DNA of 7,848 nucleotides from positions 1 to 7,848 of the forward strand of contig CAMWYL010000146.1 in assembly GCA_947178465.1 (NCBI GenBank), in the 5' to 3' direction. The notes beneath the pieces were generated by a model. The model had not been told where the DNA came from. It saw only the letters and a list, made by a program, of their open reading frames with translations, and ran no database searches. The translations under genes were made by a program, and so were the position numbers. This document shows, one piece after another, positions 1 through 6,310 of this stretch (the stretch's first letter is position 1; the number at the start of each line of letters is the position of its first letter). This stretch comes from an uncultured Lachnospiraceae bacterium (GTDB taxonomy: Bacteria > Bacillota > Clostridia > Lachnospirales > Lachnospiraceae).

Positions 1-144
1 GATATACCGGATGTGGAAGGGGATTTGGATATTCCTGATATATCGGATGAGGAAGAGGATTTGGAAATCCCTGATATACCGGATGTGGAAGAAGACTTGG
101 ATATTTCTGACATACCTGCGGCGGAGAGGGATATATCTGCTGAC
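1..144 (+). repeat. 36-bp in-frame tandem repeat, four copies, the last degenerate
   Basis: Units begin at 1, 37, 73 and 109, each starting with GATATA or a close variant (GACATA). Units 1 and 3 are nearly identical at the DNA level; unit 2 differs by several bases; unit 4 keeps only its first residues. Each unit encodes 12 acidic residues of the type DIPDVEEDLDIP. The array is cut by the window edge and may continue upstream. Confidence 0.85.
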
Positions 145-1590
145 ATACCAAAGGAAATCAGTATTGACGGACTTGACACTGCGATTGAGGAAGCCACTGA
201 GTTAGCGATAGCCGGTGAGTTGGATACGAAGGAGCTTGAAGTGGGAGACAGTGACGATTTAAAGCTTGAGGATATTGAAATACCTGATGCTGTCGGGGAT
301 GAGGTATCGGAAGCGGATGAAATAATAGGCGATGAATTGGAAATTGATGCCGCGGATCTCGATATTTCGGACGATGCGGCTGCGGATGACAATGTGGAGT
401 TAGATGACGGACTGGATGAAGTCTTGAATATGTTGGATGCAGATTCGGATTCCGACTTGGCAGAGATCAACAGCATGCTGGAGAAATCAGATAACAATGA
501 GCCGATTCAGGATGATATGATGGATCTGCTGAACCAGATGGCTGATAACGAGGCTGCTTTCATCAATGCGGAGGATGGCGTTGAAGGGGTAGAGGAGGGC
601 GGTGTGGCTGCTCCCGAAACGGATAAGAACGCCGCCGAAAAATCCGTGGAGCAGGAGTCTGCACCGGAGGAGGCCCCGTCGGGAAAGAAGAAGACTTCCA
701 AGAAGAAAAAAGGCGGAAGTGCGGAGGGCGCTTCCGAGGAGGAGAAGAAGCCGGGCGTATTCGGAAAGCTGTTTAATGTTCTGACGGAGGACTTGGTGCC
801 TGAGCCTACAGAGCAAGAGCTGGAGGCGGAGAAGGCTGCCAAGGAGGCAAAGAAGCAGGAGAACCTGACGAAGAAAGAGGAAGAGAAGGCTGCCAAAGAG
901 GAAGAGAAGAAAGCAAAGGCCGAGGAGAAGGAGGCAGCCAAGAAAGCGAAGGCAGAAGAGGCAGAGAAGAAGAAAAAGGAGAAACAGGCAGCCAAGGAAG
1001 CAAAGCTCGCCGCTAAGAAGGCAAAGGAGGAGGCCGCAGGGCCAAAGCCCAAGCGGATACCGCCGAAGAAGTGGGCGATTGGTGCGGCATTCGGTATCTC
1101 GGTAGGTGGCGCGATTCTTGTAGCATCAAGCGTGCTCTCAACACAGGGTTATCTGCAAAAGGCCAAGAATGCTTACTACGAGGGTGATTATAAGACAGCG
1201 TACCTCTCTACATACGGGATGGAACTGAATGATTCGGATAATCAGCTGATACAGAAGAGAAGTGAGACAATCTCAAAGCTTCAACGCAGATATGACTCGT
1301 ATGAGACGAACCTCAAGCTGGGACGTGAGGTAGAGGCTTTGAATGCGCTTCTTGAGGGCATTACCACATATGATTATATCAATGCGGATGCGGAGCAGTA
1401 TGGCGTGCTGTCAGAGGTTGATGCGATAAAGAGCAATATTTTGAGTACGCTTTCCGCGAAATACGGCCTGAATGAGGAGGACGCGAGGATTTTGTTGGAG
1501 GTTGAGGATCCTACGATTTATACGATGGCGTTGTATCTTATTGCGAATGGGGATTATATGGATTTTGTGAACGGAAATTATATGGATTGA
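1..1590 (+). CDS. Acidic repeat / Lys-Glu-rich single-pass membrane protein of unknown function (5' partial)
   Basis: The frame is open from base 1, so the true start lies upstream; 529 residues are visible before the TGA stop. Domains in order: four 12-residue acidic repeats (residues 1-48, consensus DIPDVEEDLDIP); a long Asp/Glu-rich stretch to about residue 185; a Ser/Ala/Glu linker with a Lys cluster near 225-237; an Ala/Lys/Glu-rich segment (about 270-346) likely to form a long charged helix or coiled coil; a basic KPKRIPPKK patch; one hydrophobic segment (about 358-380); and a C-terminal domain of about 150 residues. That domain starts with a TPR-like helix pair (YLQKAKNAYYEGDYKTAYLS). 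The basic patch before the membrane segment predicts a cytoplasmic N-terminus and an external C-terminus. I do not recognise the family. A scaffold or envelope-associated role is only a guess. A terminator follows, so this gene ends its transcript. Confidence 0.85.
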   Translation, partial: DIPDVEGDLDIPDISDEEEDLEIPDIPDVEEDLDISDIPAAERDISADIPKEISIDGLDTAIEEATELAIAGELDTKELEVGDSDDLKLEDIEIPDAVGDEVSEADEIIGDELEIDAADLDISDDAAADDNVELDDGLDEVLNMLDADSDSDLAEINSMLEKSDNNEPIQDDMMDLLNQMADNEAAFINAEDGVEGVEEGGVAAPETDKNAAEKSVEQESAPEEAPSGKKKTSKKKKGGSAEGASEEEKKPGVFGKLFNVLTEDLVPEPTEQELEAEKAAKEAKKQENLTKKEEEKAAKEEEKKAKAEEKEAAKKAKAEEAEKKKKEKQAAKEAKLAAKKAKEEAAGPKPKRIPPKKWAIGAAFGISVGGAILVASSVLSTQGYLQKAKNAYYEGDYKTAYLSTYGMELNDSDNQLIQKRSETISKLQRRYDSYETNLKLGREVEALNALLEGITTYDYINADAEQYGVLSEVDAIKSNILSTLSAKYGLNEEDARILLEVEDPTIYTMALYLIANGDYMDFVNGNYMD

Positions 1591-1657
1591 GGGTGTTTCG
1601 TTTTTGGCACTTCGATAGATTGCACAAAAATTGTCCGATGACCACCCTTTATGTGCC

Positions 1658-1719
1658 AAGCTGTTCCGGCTTTTTGCTGCGGCTCAGAGTGGGCTTTGCA
1701 AAAGCCGGAACGGCTTTTT
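1658..1719 (+). terminator. Strong intrinsic terminator after the repeat-protein gene
   Basis: The left arm (1658-1677, AAGCTGTTCCGGCTTTTTGC) pairs with the right arm (1698-1716), which reads GCAAAAGCCGGAAC then GGCTT. One T is bulged and there is one T-G pair. The 20-nt loop region can form a small inner helix (GCTC with GGGC). A run of five T (1715-1719) follows. It separates the upstream gene from hisH. Confidence 0.85.
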
Positions 1720-1785
1720 GACGTTCCATCCTGCAATTGAAGACTAAGGGAAATTTGACTTTGAGAGCTTAAAACAGATATTGAT

Positions 1786-1792
1786 GGAAAGG
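1786..1792 (+). promoter_or_regulatory. Ribosome binding site of hisH
   Basis: GGAAAGG lies 10 nt before the ATG at 1803. It supports this start, after which the protein begins directly with the conserved IIDYDAGN strand of HisH. Confidence 0.6.
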
Positions 1793-1802
1793 CTGGAAAA
1801 AC

Positions 1803-2405
1803 ATGGTAGCAATCATTGATTATGACGCAGGAAACATTAAAAGCGTAGAGAAGGCAGTTATTTCATTAGGGGAAACTGCCGTTATTACCGGAAATAAGGA
1901 AGAAATCCTGAACGCGGACAGAGTGATTCTCCCCGGGGTAGGTGCGTTTGGAGATGCAATGGAAAAAATCAGAAGCTATGGGCTTGAGGAGGTTATTAAC
2001 GAAGTTGTAAGAAGAGAAATCCCTTTTCTGGGAATCTGTCTTGGTTTACAACTTTTGTTTGAATCCAGCGAGGAATCGCCCGGTGTGCAGGGACTTGGGA
2101 TTTTAAAGGGAAAAATTCTCCGTATTCCGGATAATGGGCTAAAGGTTCCGCATATCGGTTGGAATTCCCTAAGCTTTCCCAATAAAGGCAGACTCTTTGA
2201 GGGAATAGAGGAGGGGGCCTATGTGTATTTTGTCCATTCCTATTATCTGCAGGCGCAAGAGCCTGAAATTGTTGTCGCGACGACGGATTACGCAACACAT
2301 ATTCATGCGGCTGTAGAGAAGGGGAACGTATTTGCGTGCCAGTTCCATCCTGAAAAAAGCTCAGAGGTTGGACTGCAGATTTTGAAGCGGTTTGTGACGA
2401 TTTAA
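1803..2405 (+). CDS. hisH: Imidazole glycerol phosphate synthase, glutamine amidotransferase subunit
   Basis: HisH hydrolyses glutamine and passes ammonia to HisF in the fifth step of histidine synthesis, in the cytoplasm. The protein is 200 residues, the usual length. It shows the class I glutamine amidotransferase signatures: the N-terminal IIDYDAGN strand, the LPGVGAFGDAM oxyanion-region segment (about residues 43-53), the nucleophile Cys79 in GICLGLQLL, and the His182/Glu184 pair in QFHPEKSSEVG, which complete the catalytic triad. PHIGWN (about 116-121) is also typical of HisH. hisF starts 12 nt after the stop, fitting a 1:1 HisH-HisF complex made from one transcript. The gene lies 83 nt beyond the preceding terminator, but no convincing promoter was found in that gap. 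The identification is firm. Confidence 0.97.
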   Translation: MVAIIDYDAGNIKSVEKAVISLGETAVITGNKEEILNADRVILPGVGAFGDAMEKIRSYGLEEVINEVVRREIPFLGICLGLQLLFESSEESPGVQGLGILKGKILRIPDNGLKVPHIGWNSLSFPNKGRLFEGIEEGAYVYFVHSYYLQAQEPEIVVATTDYATHIHAAVEKGNVFACQFHPEKSSEVGLQILKRFVTI

Positions 2406-2417
2406 CGGAGGGCAGTT

Positions 2418-3179
2418 ATGCATACAAAACGAATTATTCCATGCCTTGACGTCAATAACGGGCGTGTTGTAAAGGGCGTAAATTTTGTGAATCTGATAGA
2501 TGCGGGCGATCCCGTGGAGATTGCGGCAGCCTATGACAAGGAGGGCGCGGACGAGGTGGTCTTTCTGGATATCACGGCGTCCTCGGACAACCGTGCGACC
2601 AAGGTTGACATGGTTCGGCGGGTTGCGGAGCGCGTTTTCATCCCGTTTACCGTGGGCGGAGGGATTCGGACGGTTGATGATTTTCGCGCGATTTTGCGTG
2701 AGGGCGCGGACAAGGTGGCCGTAAACAGCGCTGCGATTATGAATCCGACATTGGTCAGTGAAGCAGCCGATAAATTCGGCAGTCAGTGCGTGGTGGTTGC
2801 GATTGACGCAAAGCGCAGGGCAGACGGTTCCGGCTGGAACATTTTTAAGAACGGCGGACGTGTGGATATGGGGATTGATGCGGTCGAATGGGCGATGAAG
2901 GCAAATGAGCTCGGTGCGGGAGAAATCCTTCTGACAAGTATGGATTGTGACGGGACGAAGAACGGCTATGATATTGAGCTTACACGGCTGGTATCGGAGA
3001 ATGTATCCATTCCGGTCATTGCCTCCGGCGGAGCCGGTGCACCGGAGCATTTTTATGAAGCGTTGAACGCGGGAAAGGCGGATGCGGCGCTCGCGGCATC
3101 TCTGTTCCATTTTAAGGAGCTGGAAATCAGGGAAGTGAAGAAATATCTCAGGGAAAACGGTGTATCGGTACGATTATAA
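2418..3179 (+). CDS. hisF: Imidazole glycerol phosphate synthase, cyclase subunit
   Basis: HisF uses ammonia from HisH to convert PRFAR into imidazole glycerol phosphate and AICAR, linking histidine and purine synthesis. The 253-residue protein is full length and has the (beta/alpha)8 barrel landmarks. These are RIIPCLDVNNGRVVKG with catalytic Asp11, the phosphate-binding loop TVGGGIR (about 78-84), VVAIDAKR with the second catalytic Asp130, LLTSMDCDGT containing Asp176, and the second phosphate site IASGGAGAPEHF (about 201-212). All expected catalytic residues are present. GGAGGG at 2407-2412, five nt before the ATG, is a strong ribosome site sitting just behind the hisH stop. Its G+C content is visibly higher than that of the kinase and first GNAT genes downstream. 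ung follows after 24 nt. Neither hisA nor hisI/E adjoins. Confidence 0.98.
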   Translation: MHTKRIIPCLDVNNGRVVKGVNFVNLIDAGDPVEIAAAYDKEGADEVVFLDITASSDNRATKVDMVRRVAERVFIPFTVGGGIRTVDDFRAILREGADKVAVNSAAIMNPTLVSEAADKFGSQCVVVAIDAKRRADGSGWNIFKNGGRVDMGIDAVEWAMKANELGAGEILLTSMDCDGTKNGYDIELTRLVSENVSIPVIASGGAGAPEHFYEALNAGKADAALAASLFHFKELEIREVKKYLRENGVSVRL

Positions 3180-3203
3180 GCTTTAGAGAGAGGATGTACG
3201 ATT

Positions 3204-3881
3204 ATGGCAATGATAGATAATGATTGGCTGGACTCCATTAATGATGAGTTTCGTAAGCCATATTACAGGGAACTGTTTACTTTCGTAAAGGATGAATACA
3301 GCAAGGCGGTTATTTATCCGCCAGCGGATGATATTTTTAATGCGTTTCATTTTACGCCGCTAAGCAAGGTAAAGGTGTTGCTGCTGGGGCAGGACCCTTA
3401 TCATAACGTGAATCAGGCACATGGACTGAGTTTTTCGGTGCTTCCGAGCCAGCCGGAGATTCCGCCCTCGCTTCAAAATATATATAAGGAGCTTCAGGAC
3501 GATTTGGGCTGTTATATACCAAATAACGGATACCTCAAAAAGTGGGCCGAACAGGGAGTTCTGTTACTGAATACGGTGTTGACCGTGCGGGCGCATCAGG
3601 CGAATTCGCATCAGGGACACGGCTGGGAACAGTTTACGGATGCCGTCATTCAGGCGGTGAACGCGCAGGACAGGCCGATTGTGTATCTCTTGTGGGGGAA
3701 GCCCGCACAGAGCAAGATACCGATGCTTACGAATCCGAAGCATTTGATTTTAAAGGCGCCGCATCCGAGTCCGCTGTCAGCTTATCGAGGGTTCTTTGGG
3801 TGTAAGCATTTCAGTCAGGCAAATGACTTTTTGAAAGCGAATGGGGTGGAGCCGATAGATTGGCAAATAGAGAATTTGTGA
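3204..3881 (+). CDS. ung: Uracil-DNA glycosylase, family 1
   Basis: This enzyme removes uracil from DNA arising from cytosine deamination or dUTP incorporation, starting base excision repair. The 225-residue protein is full length. It carries the family 1 water-activating loop GQDPYH with catalytic Asp64, the uracil-binding segment GLSFSV (about 74-79), LLLNTVLTV with the uracil-recognition Asn (123), and the DNA-intercalation loop HPSPLS with His187. Asp64 and His187 fall at the same numbers as in the well-studied E. coli enzyme. The start at 3204 has AGAGAGG (3187-3193) 10 nt upstream; the in-frame Met at 3210 is a weaker alternative. The 24-nt gap after hisF suggests co-transcription with hisHF, although the functions are unrelated. 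Confidence 0.97.
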   Translation: MAMIDNDWLDSINDEFRKPYYRELFTFVKDEYSKAVIYPPADDIFNAFHFTPLSKVKVLLLGQDPYHNVNQAHGLSFSVLPSQPEIPPSLQNIYKELQDDLGCYIPNNGYLKKWAEQGVLLLNTVLTVRAHQANSHQGHGWEQFTDAVIQAVNAQDRPIVYLLWGKPAQSKIPMLTNPKHLILKAPHPSPLSAYRGFFGCKHFSQANDFLKANGVEPIDWQIENL

Positions 3882-3934
3882 GTTTTTTCGACTGGTAAAT
3901 GTAAGCTCTTGTAGGAAGTAGTGGCATGGGGTTA

Positions 3935-3994
3935 GTGTGAAAAATACATCTAAGGCAGTAAAAAACACTGCCTAAGATATATTAAATTTCACAC
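3935..3994. repeat. 60-nt interrupted inverted repeat between ung and lepB
   Basis: The outer arms GTGTGAAA (3935-3942) and TTTCACAC (3987-3994) are perfectly complementary. The inner arms ATCTAAGGCAGT (3948-3959) and ACTGCCTAAGAT (3967-3978) pair with a single A-A mismatch around a 7-nt A-rich loop. No T run follows on the plus strand. On the minus strand the inner hairpin is followed by a T-rich stretch, although no minus-strand gene lies there. It could be a terminator element, a processing hairpin or a small palindromic repeat. Confidence 0.65.
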
Positions 3995-3997
3995 AGG

Positions 3998-4021
3998 AAA
4001 AACGCAAAAGACAGCGTTTTT
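3998..4021 (+). terminator. Small terminator-like hairpin before lepB
   Basis: AAAAACGC (3998-4005) and GCGTTTTT (4014-4021) form a perfect 8-bp stem with an 8-nt loop and end in five T. The GC core is only three pairs, so it may be a weak or two-way terminator. It would end the hisH-hisF-ung transcript 40 nt before lepB. Confidence 0.55.
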
Positions 4022-4060
4022 CATTTCTATTTGAGCCACCGAAGGCGGCATGGGGGGTTT

Positions 4061-4591
4061 ATGAAGAAAAACGGATGTGTGTATAAAGTATTGAAAGAGA
4101 TATTGGAGTGGTCAAAGGTCGTATTTTTTGCGCTGTTGGTATCTATGCTGATTAAGAATACGGTTGTAGCCTGTGCAGTCGTTCCGTCCGGTTCGATGGA
4201 GCAGACGGTAGAGACCGGAAGCTGTATTGTCATTAACCGACTTGCGTACATATGCAGCACGCCGCAGCGGGGAGATATTGTGTCCTTCTATTATCCTGAT
4301 GATGGTGAGACCTTGTATTTAAAGCGGGTGATGGGACTGCCGGGGGAGACAATAGAGGGAATTGACGGACAGGTCTATATTGACGGTTCAGTGATAGAAG
4401 ATTATACGGAAAATAAGTTTTATGAGGATTTCGGTCCCTATACAATACCTGACGGGTGTTATTTTATGATGGGAGATAATCGCAGCAATTCATGGGATTC
4501 GAGATATTGGCAGAATAAATTCGTGAATTTATCGGATATTATCGGAAAAGTGGGATTAGAATATTATCCGAAAATTAAGGTATTGAAGTAG
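4061..4591 (+). CDS. lepB: Signal peptidase I (type I leader peptidase)
   Basis: This membrane-anchored serine protease cuts signal peptides from exported proteins at the outer face of the membrane. From the ATG at 4061 it is 176 residues, typical of short Gram-positive enzymes with one anchor. A hydrophobic N-terminal segment lies at about residues 18-40. The catalytic region VPSGSM has nucleophile Ser45, box D (LYLKRVMGLPGE) has general base Lys88, and box E (GDNRSNSWDSRYW) is at 138-150. All active-site elements are intact. A TTG at 4031 is in frame, but it would add a basic stretch (MSHRRRHGGF) with no ribosome site. The ATG follows GGCGG (4044-4048) and a run of six G. The kinase-like gene follows after 13 nt. 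Clostridia often have several signal peptidases, so lepB is used in the family sense. Confidence 0.93.
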   Translation: MKKNGCVYKVLKEILEWSKVVFFALLVSMLIKNTVVACAVVPSGSMEQTVETGSCIVINRLAYICSTPQRGDIVSFYYPDDGETLYLKRVMGLPGETIEGIDGQVYIDGSVIEDYTENKFYEDFGPYTIPDGCYFMMGDNRSNSWDSRYWQNKFVNLSDIIGKVGLEYYPKIKVLK

Positions 4592-4604
4592 GGAAGGGAT
4601 ATCG

Positions 4605-5105
4605 ATGGCAAAGCAAAAATTGATTATTATAGCAGGTTCTCCCTGTGTGGGAAAAACGACGGTGACGGATAAGCTCTTTACTTCTTATGAAAACAGTGCT
4701 TTTTTTGACGGAGATTGGGCATGGTGTGTTAATCCTTTTTCTGTGGATGATCCGAGATTGAGAAACGGTGATAAAACGATGTCCTTTGCATTGTCTACCT
4801 ACTTGAATTCAAATTTTGATTATGTCTTTTTTTCGTCGGTAGTTGCTGTGGACAAAGCAATCCGTGAGGCGATATTGAAAGATATAACGGCAAAAGATTA
4901 TTCTGTTTTAGGTTTTACTTTGACCTGTTCAGAGGAAACTTTGCGTGAGCGTCATAAAAAACGTGGAGATGCGAATGAGTGCTCTTTTTTCTGGCTTCAT
5001 TTAAAACCGTATGAAGGTGATTATGTTATTAACACGGATAACAAAAGTGTTCAGCAAATAGTTGATGAAATGAAAAATATTATAGATAATGATGGAATGG
5101 AATAA
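4605..5105 (+). CDS. Small P-loop kinase-like protein (AAA_33 / gluconate-shikimate kinase type fold)
   Basis: The 166-residue protein has a Walker A motif GSPCVGKTT at residues 11-19 after a hydrophobic first strand (KLIIIA). FFDGDWAW (33-40) resembles the substrate-side DGD motif of small-molecule kinases such as gluconokinase and chloramphenicol phosphotransferase. LRERHKKRGD (113-122) looks like an arginine-rich lid, and INTDNKSVQQIVDEM near the end is the usual final strand-helix of this fold. The expected role is ATP-dependent phosphorylation of a small molecule in the cytoplasm; the substrate cannot be told. GGAAGGG (4592-4598) precedes the ATG. Its TAA stop shares one base with the next ATG (TAATG), implying translational coupling to the acetyltransferase. 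The gene is AT-rich compared with hisF. Metabolite salvage and antibiotic modification are both possible. Confidence 0.8.
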   Translation: MAKQKLIIIAGSPCVGKTTVTDKLFTSYENSAFFDGDWAWCVNPFSVDDPRLRNGDKTMSFALSTYLNSNFDYVFFSSVVAVDKAIREAILKDITAKDYSVLGFTLTCSEETLRERHKKRGDANECSFFWLHLKPYEGDYVINTDNKSVQQIVDEMKNIIDNDGME

Positions 5106-5608
5106 TGGAATTTTTAACAAATGATTTAATACTGCGAACCGTAACTGATAACGATATTGATGAGATAGCCAGGATGTGGGAATACCCACATAAAACAACG
5201 ATTGATAAAGCATACGAAGCTTTAAAATATATGGAAACTACCCATATTAAAAACCGACAGAAATCAATTTGTCATTTATGCTTAGGTGTATTTTTAAAGG
5301 AAAATCCAAATGTGATAATAGGCTGGTGTGGACTGGACGGTGAAGCTGAAAAGGGAAAAACCGTCCTTTTTTATATGATTGATGAAAAATACCGTAATCG
5401 GGGCTATGCTACGCAATGCACTATTGAGTTGATAAATTATGCGTTTAATGATATGGAATATGACATCATTTATGGAGGTTGTGCAAGGAGCAATTCAGAA
5501 TCGTATAGGGTAATGCAAAAGGCAGGAATGGTTCAAAATTCCTTCTATGAAAATGGTGATTATATTTTTTCGATAGACAGGGAAACATTCTTAAGCGCGA
5601 AAGGATAG
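5105..5608 (+). CDS. GNAT-family N-acetyltransferase (RimJ/RimL-like), first of two
   Basis: The 167-residue protein has the GNAT layout: an N-terminal strand in the form LTNDLILRTVTDND, a central strand VLFYMIDEKYRNRGYATQCT carrying the acetyl-CoA pyrophosphate loop (RNRGYA, residues 97-102), and the C-terminal signature ARSNSESYRVMQKAGM (127-142), in which Asn130 and the following helix are typical of RimJ/RimL-type enzymes. It should transfer acetyl from acetyl-CoA to an amine on a protein N-terminus, antibiotic or metabolite; the acceptor is unknown. Its ATG overlaps the stop of the kinase-like gene by one base, so the two are probably translated together. It is AT-rich like that gene. 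It is clearly a different subgroup from the GNAT encoded 22 nt downstream, not a recent duplicate. Confidence 0.88.
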   Translation: MEFLTNDLILRTVTDNDIDEIARMWEYPHKTTIDKAYEALKYMETTHIKNRQKSICHLCLGVFLKENPNVIIGWCGLDGEAEKGKTVLFYMIDEKYRNRGYATQCTIELINYAFNDMEYDIIYGGCARSNSESYRVMQKAGMVQNSFYENGDYIFSIDRETFLSAKG

Positions 5609-5612
5609 ATTT

Positions 5613-5619
5613 GGAGGGG
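5613..5619 (+). promoter_or_regulatory. Ribosome binding site of the second GNAT gene
   Basis: GGAGGGG sits 11 nt before the ATG at 5631, just after the stop of the first GNAT gene. It fixes the start and suggests independent, efficient initiation within the same transcript. Confidence 0.7.
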
Positions 5620-5630
5620 AGAATAAATTT

Positions 5631-6182
5631 ATGGAGCATTGTGGGACACAGAGATTAGAGACGAACAGATTGATTTTAAGAAGATATGTGGTTGAAGATG
5701 CCGCTGCGATGTACAAAAATTGGGCATCCGATGATGAGGTCACAAAATATTTGACGTGGCCGACGCATTCGAGCCCGGAAATCAGCCAAAAGGTAACAGG
5801 GGATTGGGTGAAGCAATATTCCGACAAGAGCTGTTATCACTGGGCTATCGTATTGAAAGGCAATGGCGACGATCCGATTGGCGATATTGCTGTGGTAGGG
5901 ATGAAAGAAGCTGTTTCGATGGTACATATCGGCTATTGTATCGGAAGAGCCTGGTGGCATAAGGGGATTACATCAGAAGCGTTAAAAGCGGTTATGGATT
6001 TTTTCTTTGACATAGTAGGTGTAAATCGAATTGAGGCAAGACATGATCCGAGAAATCCTAATTCAGGTAAGGTTATGGAAAAATGTGGGATGAAGTATGA
6101 GGGAACTTTACGTGGTTCAGATTGGAACAATCAAGGGATTTGCGATGCCTGTTATTATGCGTTGTTAAAATCAGAACGTTAG
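5631..6182 (+). CDS. GNAT-family N-acetyltransferase (RimJ/RimL-like), second of two
   Basis: The 183-residue protein begins with the RimJ/RimL-type opening LETNRLILRRYVVEDA (about 9-24). The acetyl-CoA-binding stretch IGYCIGRAWWHKGITSEAL (100-118) corresponds to the family pattern yWGkGyatEA. The C-terminal part holds DPRNPNSGKVMEKCGM (139-154) with the conserved Asn and Ser, followed by KYEGTLRGSDWNNQGICDACYY, the usual end of protein or small-molecule acetyltransferases of this group. The acceptor could be a ribosomal protein N-terminus, an aminoglycoside-like amine or another metabolite; sequence alone does not decide. It is the last gene of the lepB-kinase-GNAT-GNAT run and converges on kduD across 128 nt. 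Confidence 0.9.
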   Translation: MEHCGTQRLETNRLILRRYVVEDAAAMYKNWASDDEVTKYLTWPTHSSPEISQKVTGDWVKQYSDKSCYHWAIVLKGNGDDPIGDIAVVGMKEAVSMVHIGYCIGRAWWHKGITSEALKAVMDFFFDIVGVNRIEARHDPRNPNSGKVMEKCGMKYEGTLRGSDWNNQGICDACYYALLKSER

Positions 6183-6210
6183 CTTCCGGGGAGGGGAAGG
6201 AAACGGCGTG

Positions 6211-6283
6211 AAGACGATTACTCCCCTCAATCTTGATTTTGGATAAAGAAATCAGGATGAAGGGAGTATTGAGAAAGCGTCTT
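6211..6283. terminator. Long imperfect inverted repeat between convergent genes, probable two-way terminator
   Basis: The main arms are 6220-6240 (starting ACTCCCCTCAATC) and 6248-6267 (ending GATGAAGGGAGT). They pair over about 20 positions with one bulge and a few wobble or mismatched pairs around a 7-nt loop. A further outer pair, AAGACG (6211-6216) with CGTCTT (6278-6283), encloses it. The location between two converging stops (6182 and 6311) fits shared termination. There is no clean U tract, so the assignment is moderate. Confidence 0.55.
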
Positions 6284-6310
6284 ACTGTTACGAAGAAATG
6301 AATTTCGTCA

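Noticed and set aside
507..1052. Long minus-strand open frame (181 codons) opposite the repeat-protein gene
   Set aside because: Its Phe/Ser/Ala-rich product is simply the reverse complement of the Lys/Glu/Ala-rich coding strand. The plus-strand frame has a clear domain order and membrane segment.
1591..1720. T-box or other amino-acid riboswitch upstream of hisH
   Set aside because: The T-box core sequence is not present on the plus strand (only a vague resemblance on the minus strand), and the terminator sits directly after the preceding gene, as an ordinary terminator would.
1755..1783. Possible hisH promoter (TTGACT with a GATATT or ATATTG -10)
   Set aside because: The -10 match is poor, and the implied start near 1790 would cut into the ribosome site at 1786-1792.
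2361..3110. Minus-strand open frame of 249 codons opposite hisF
   Set aside because: It lies antisense to an unmistakable, intact hisF, matches no family I know, and has no evident ribosome site. It is a by-product of hisF codon composition.
4031..4060. TTG start extending LepB by 10 residues
   Set aside because: There is no ribosome site before 4031, it abuts the terminator hairpin, and the extension is basic and unlike LepB N-termini. ATG 4061 gives a normal protein.
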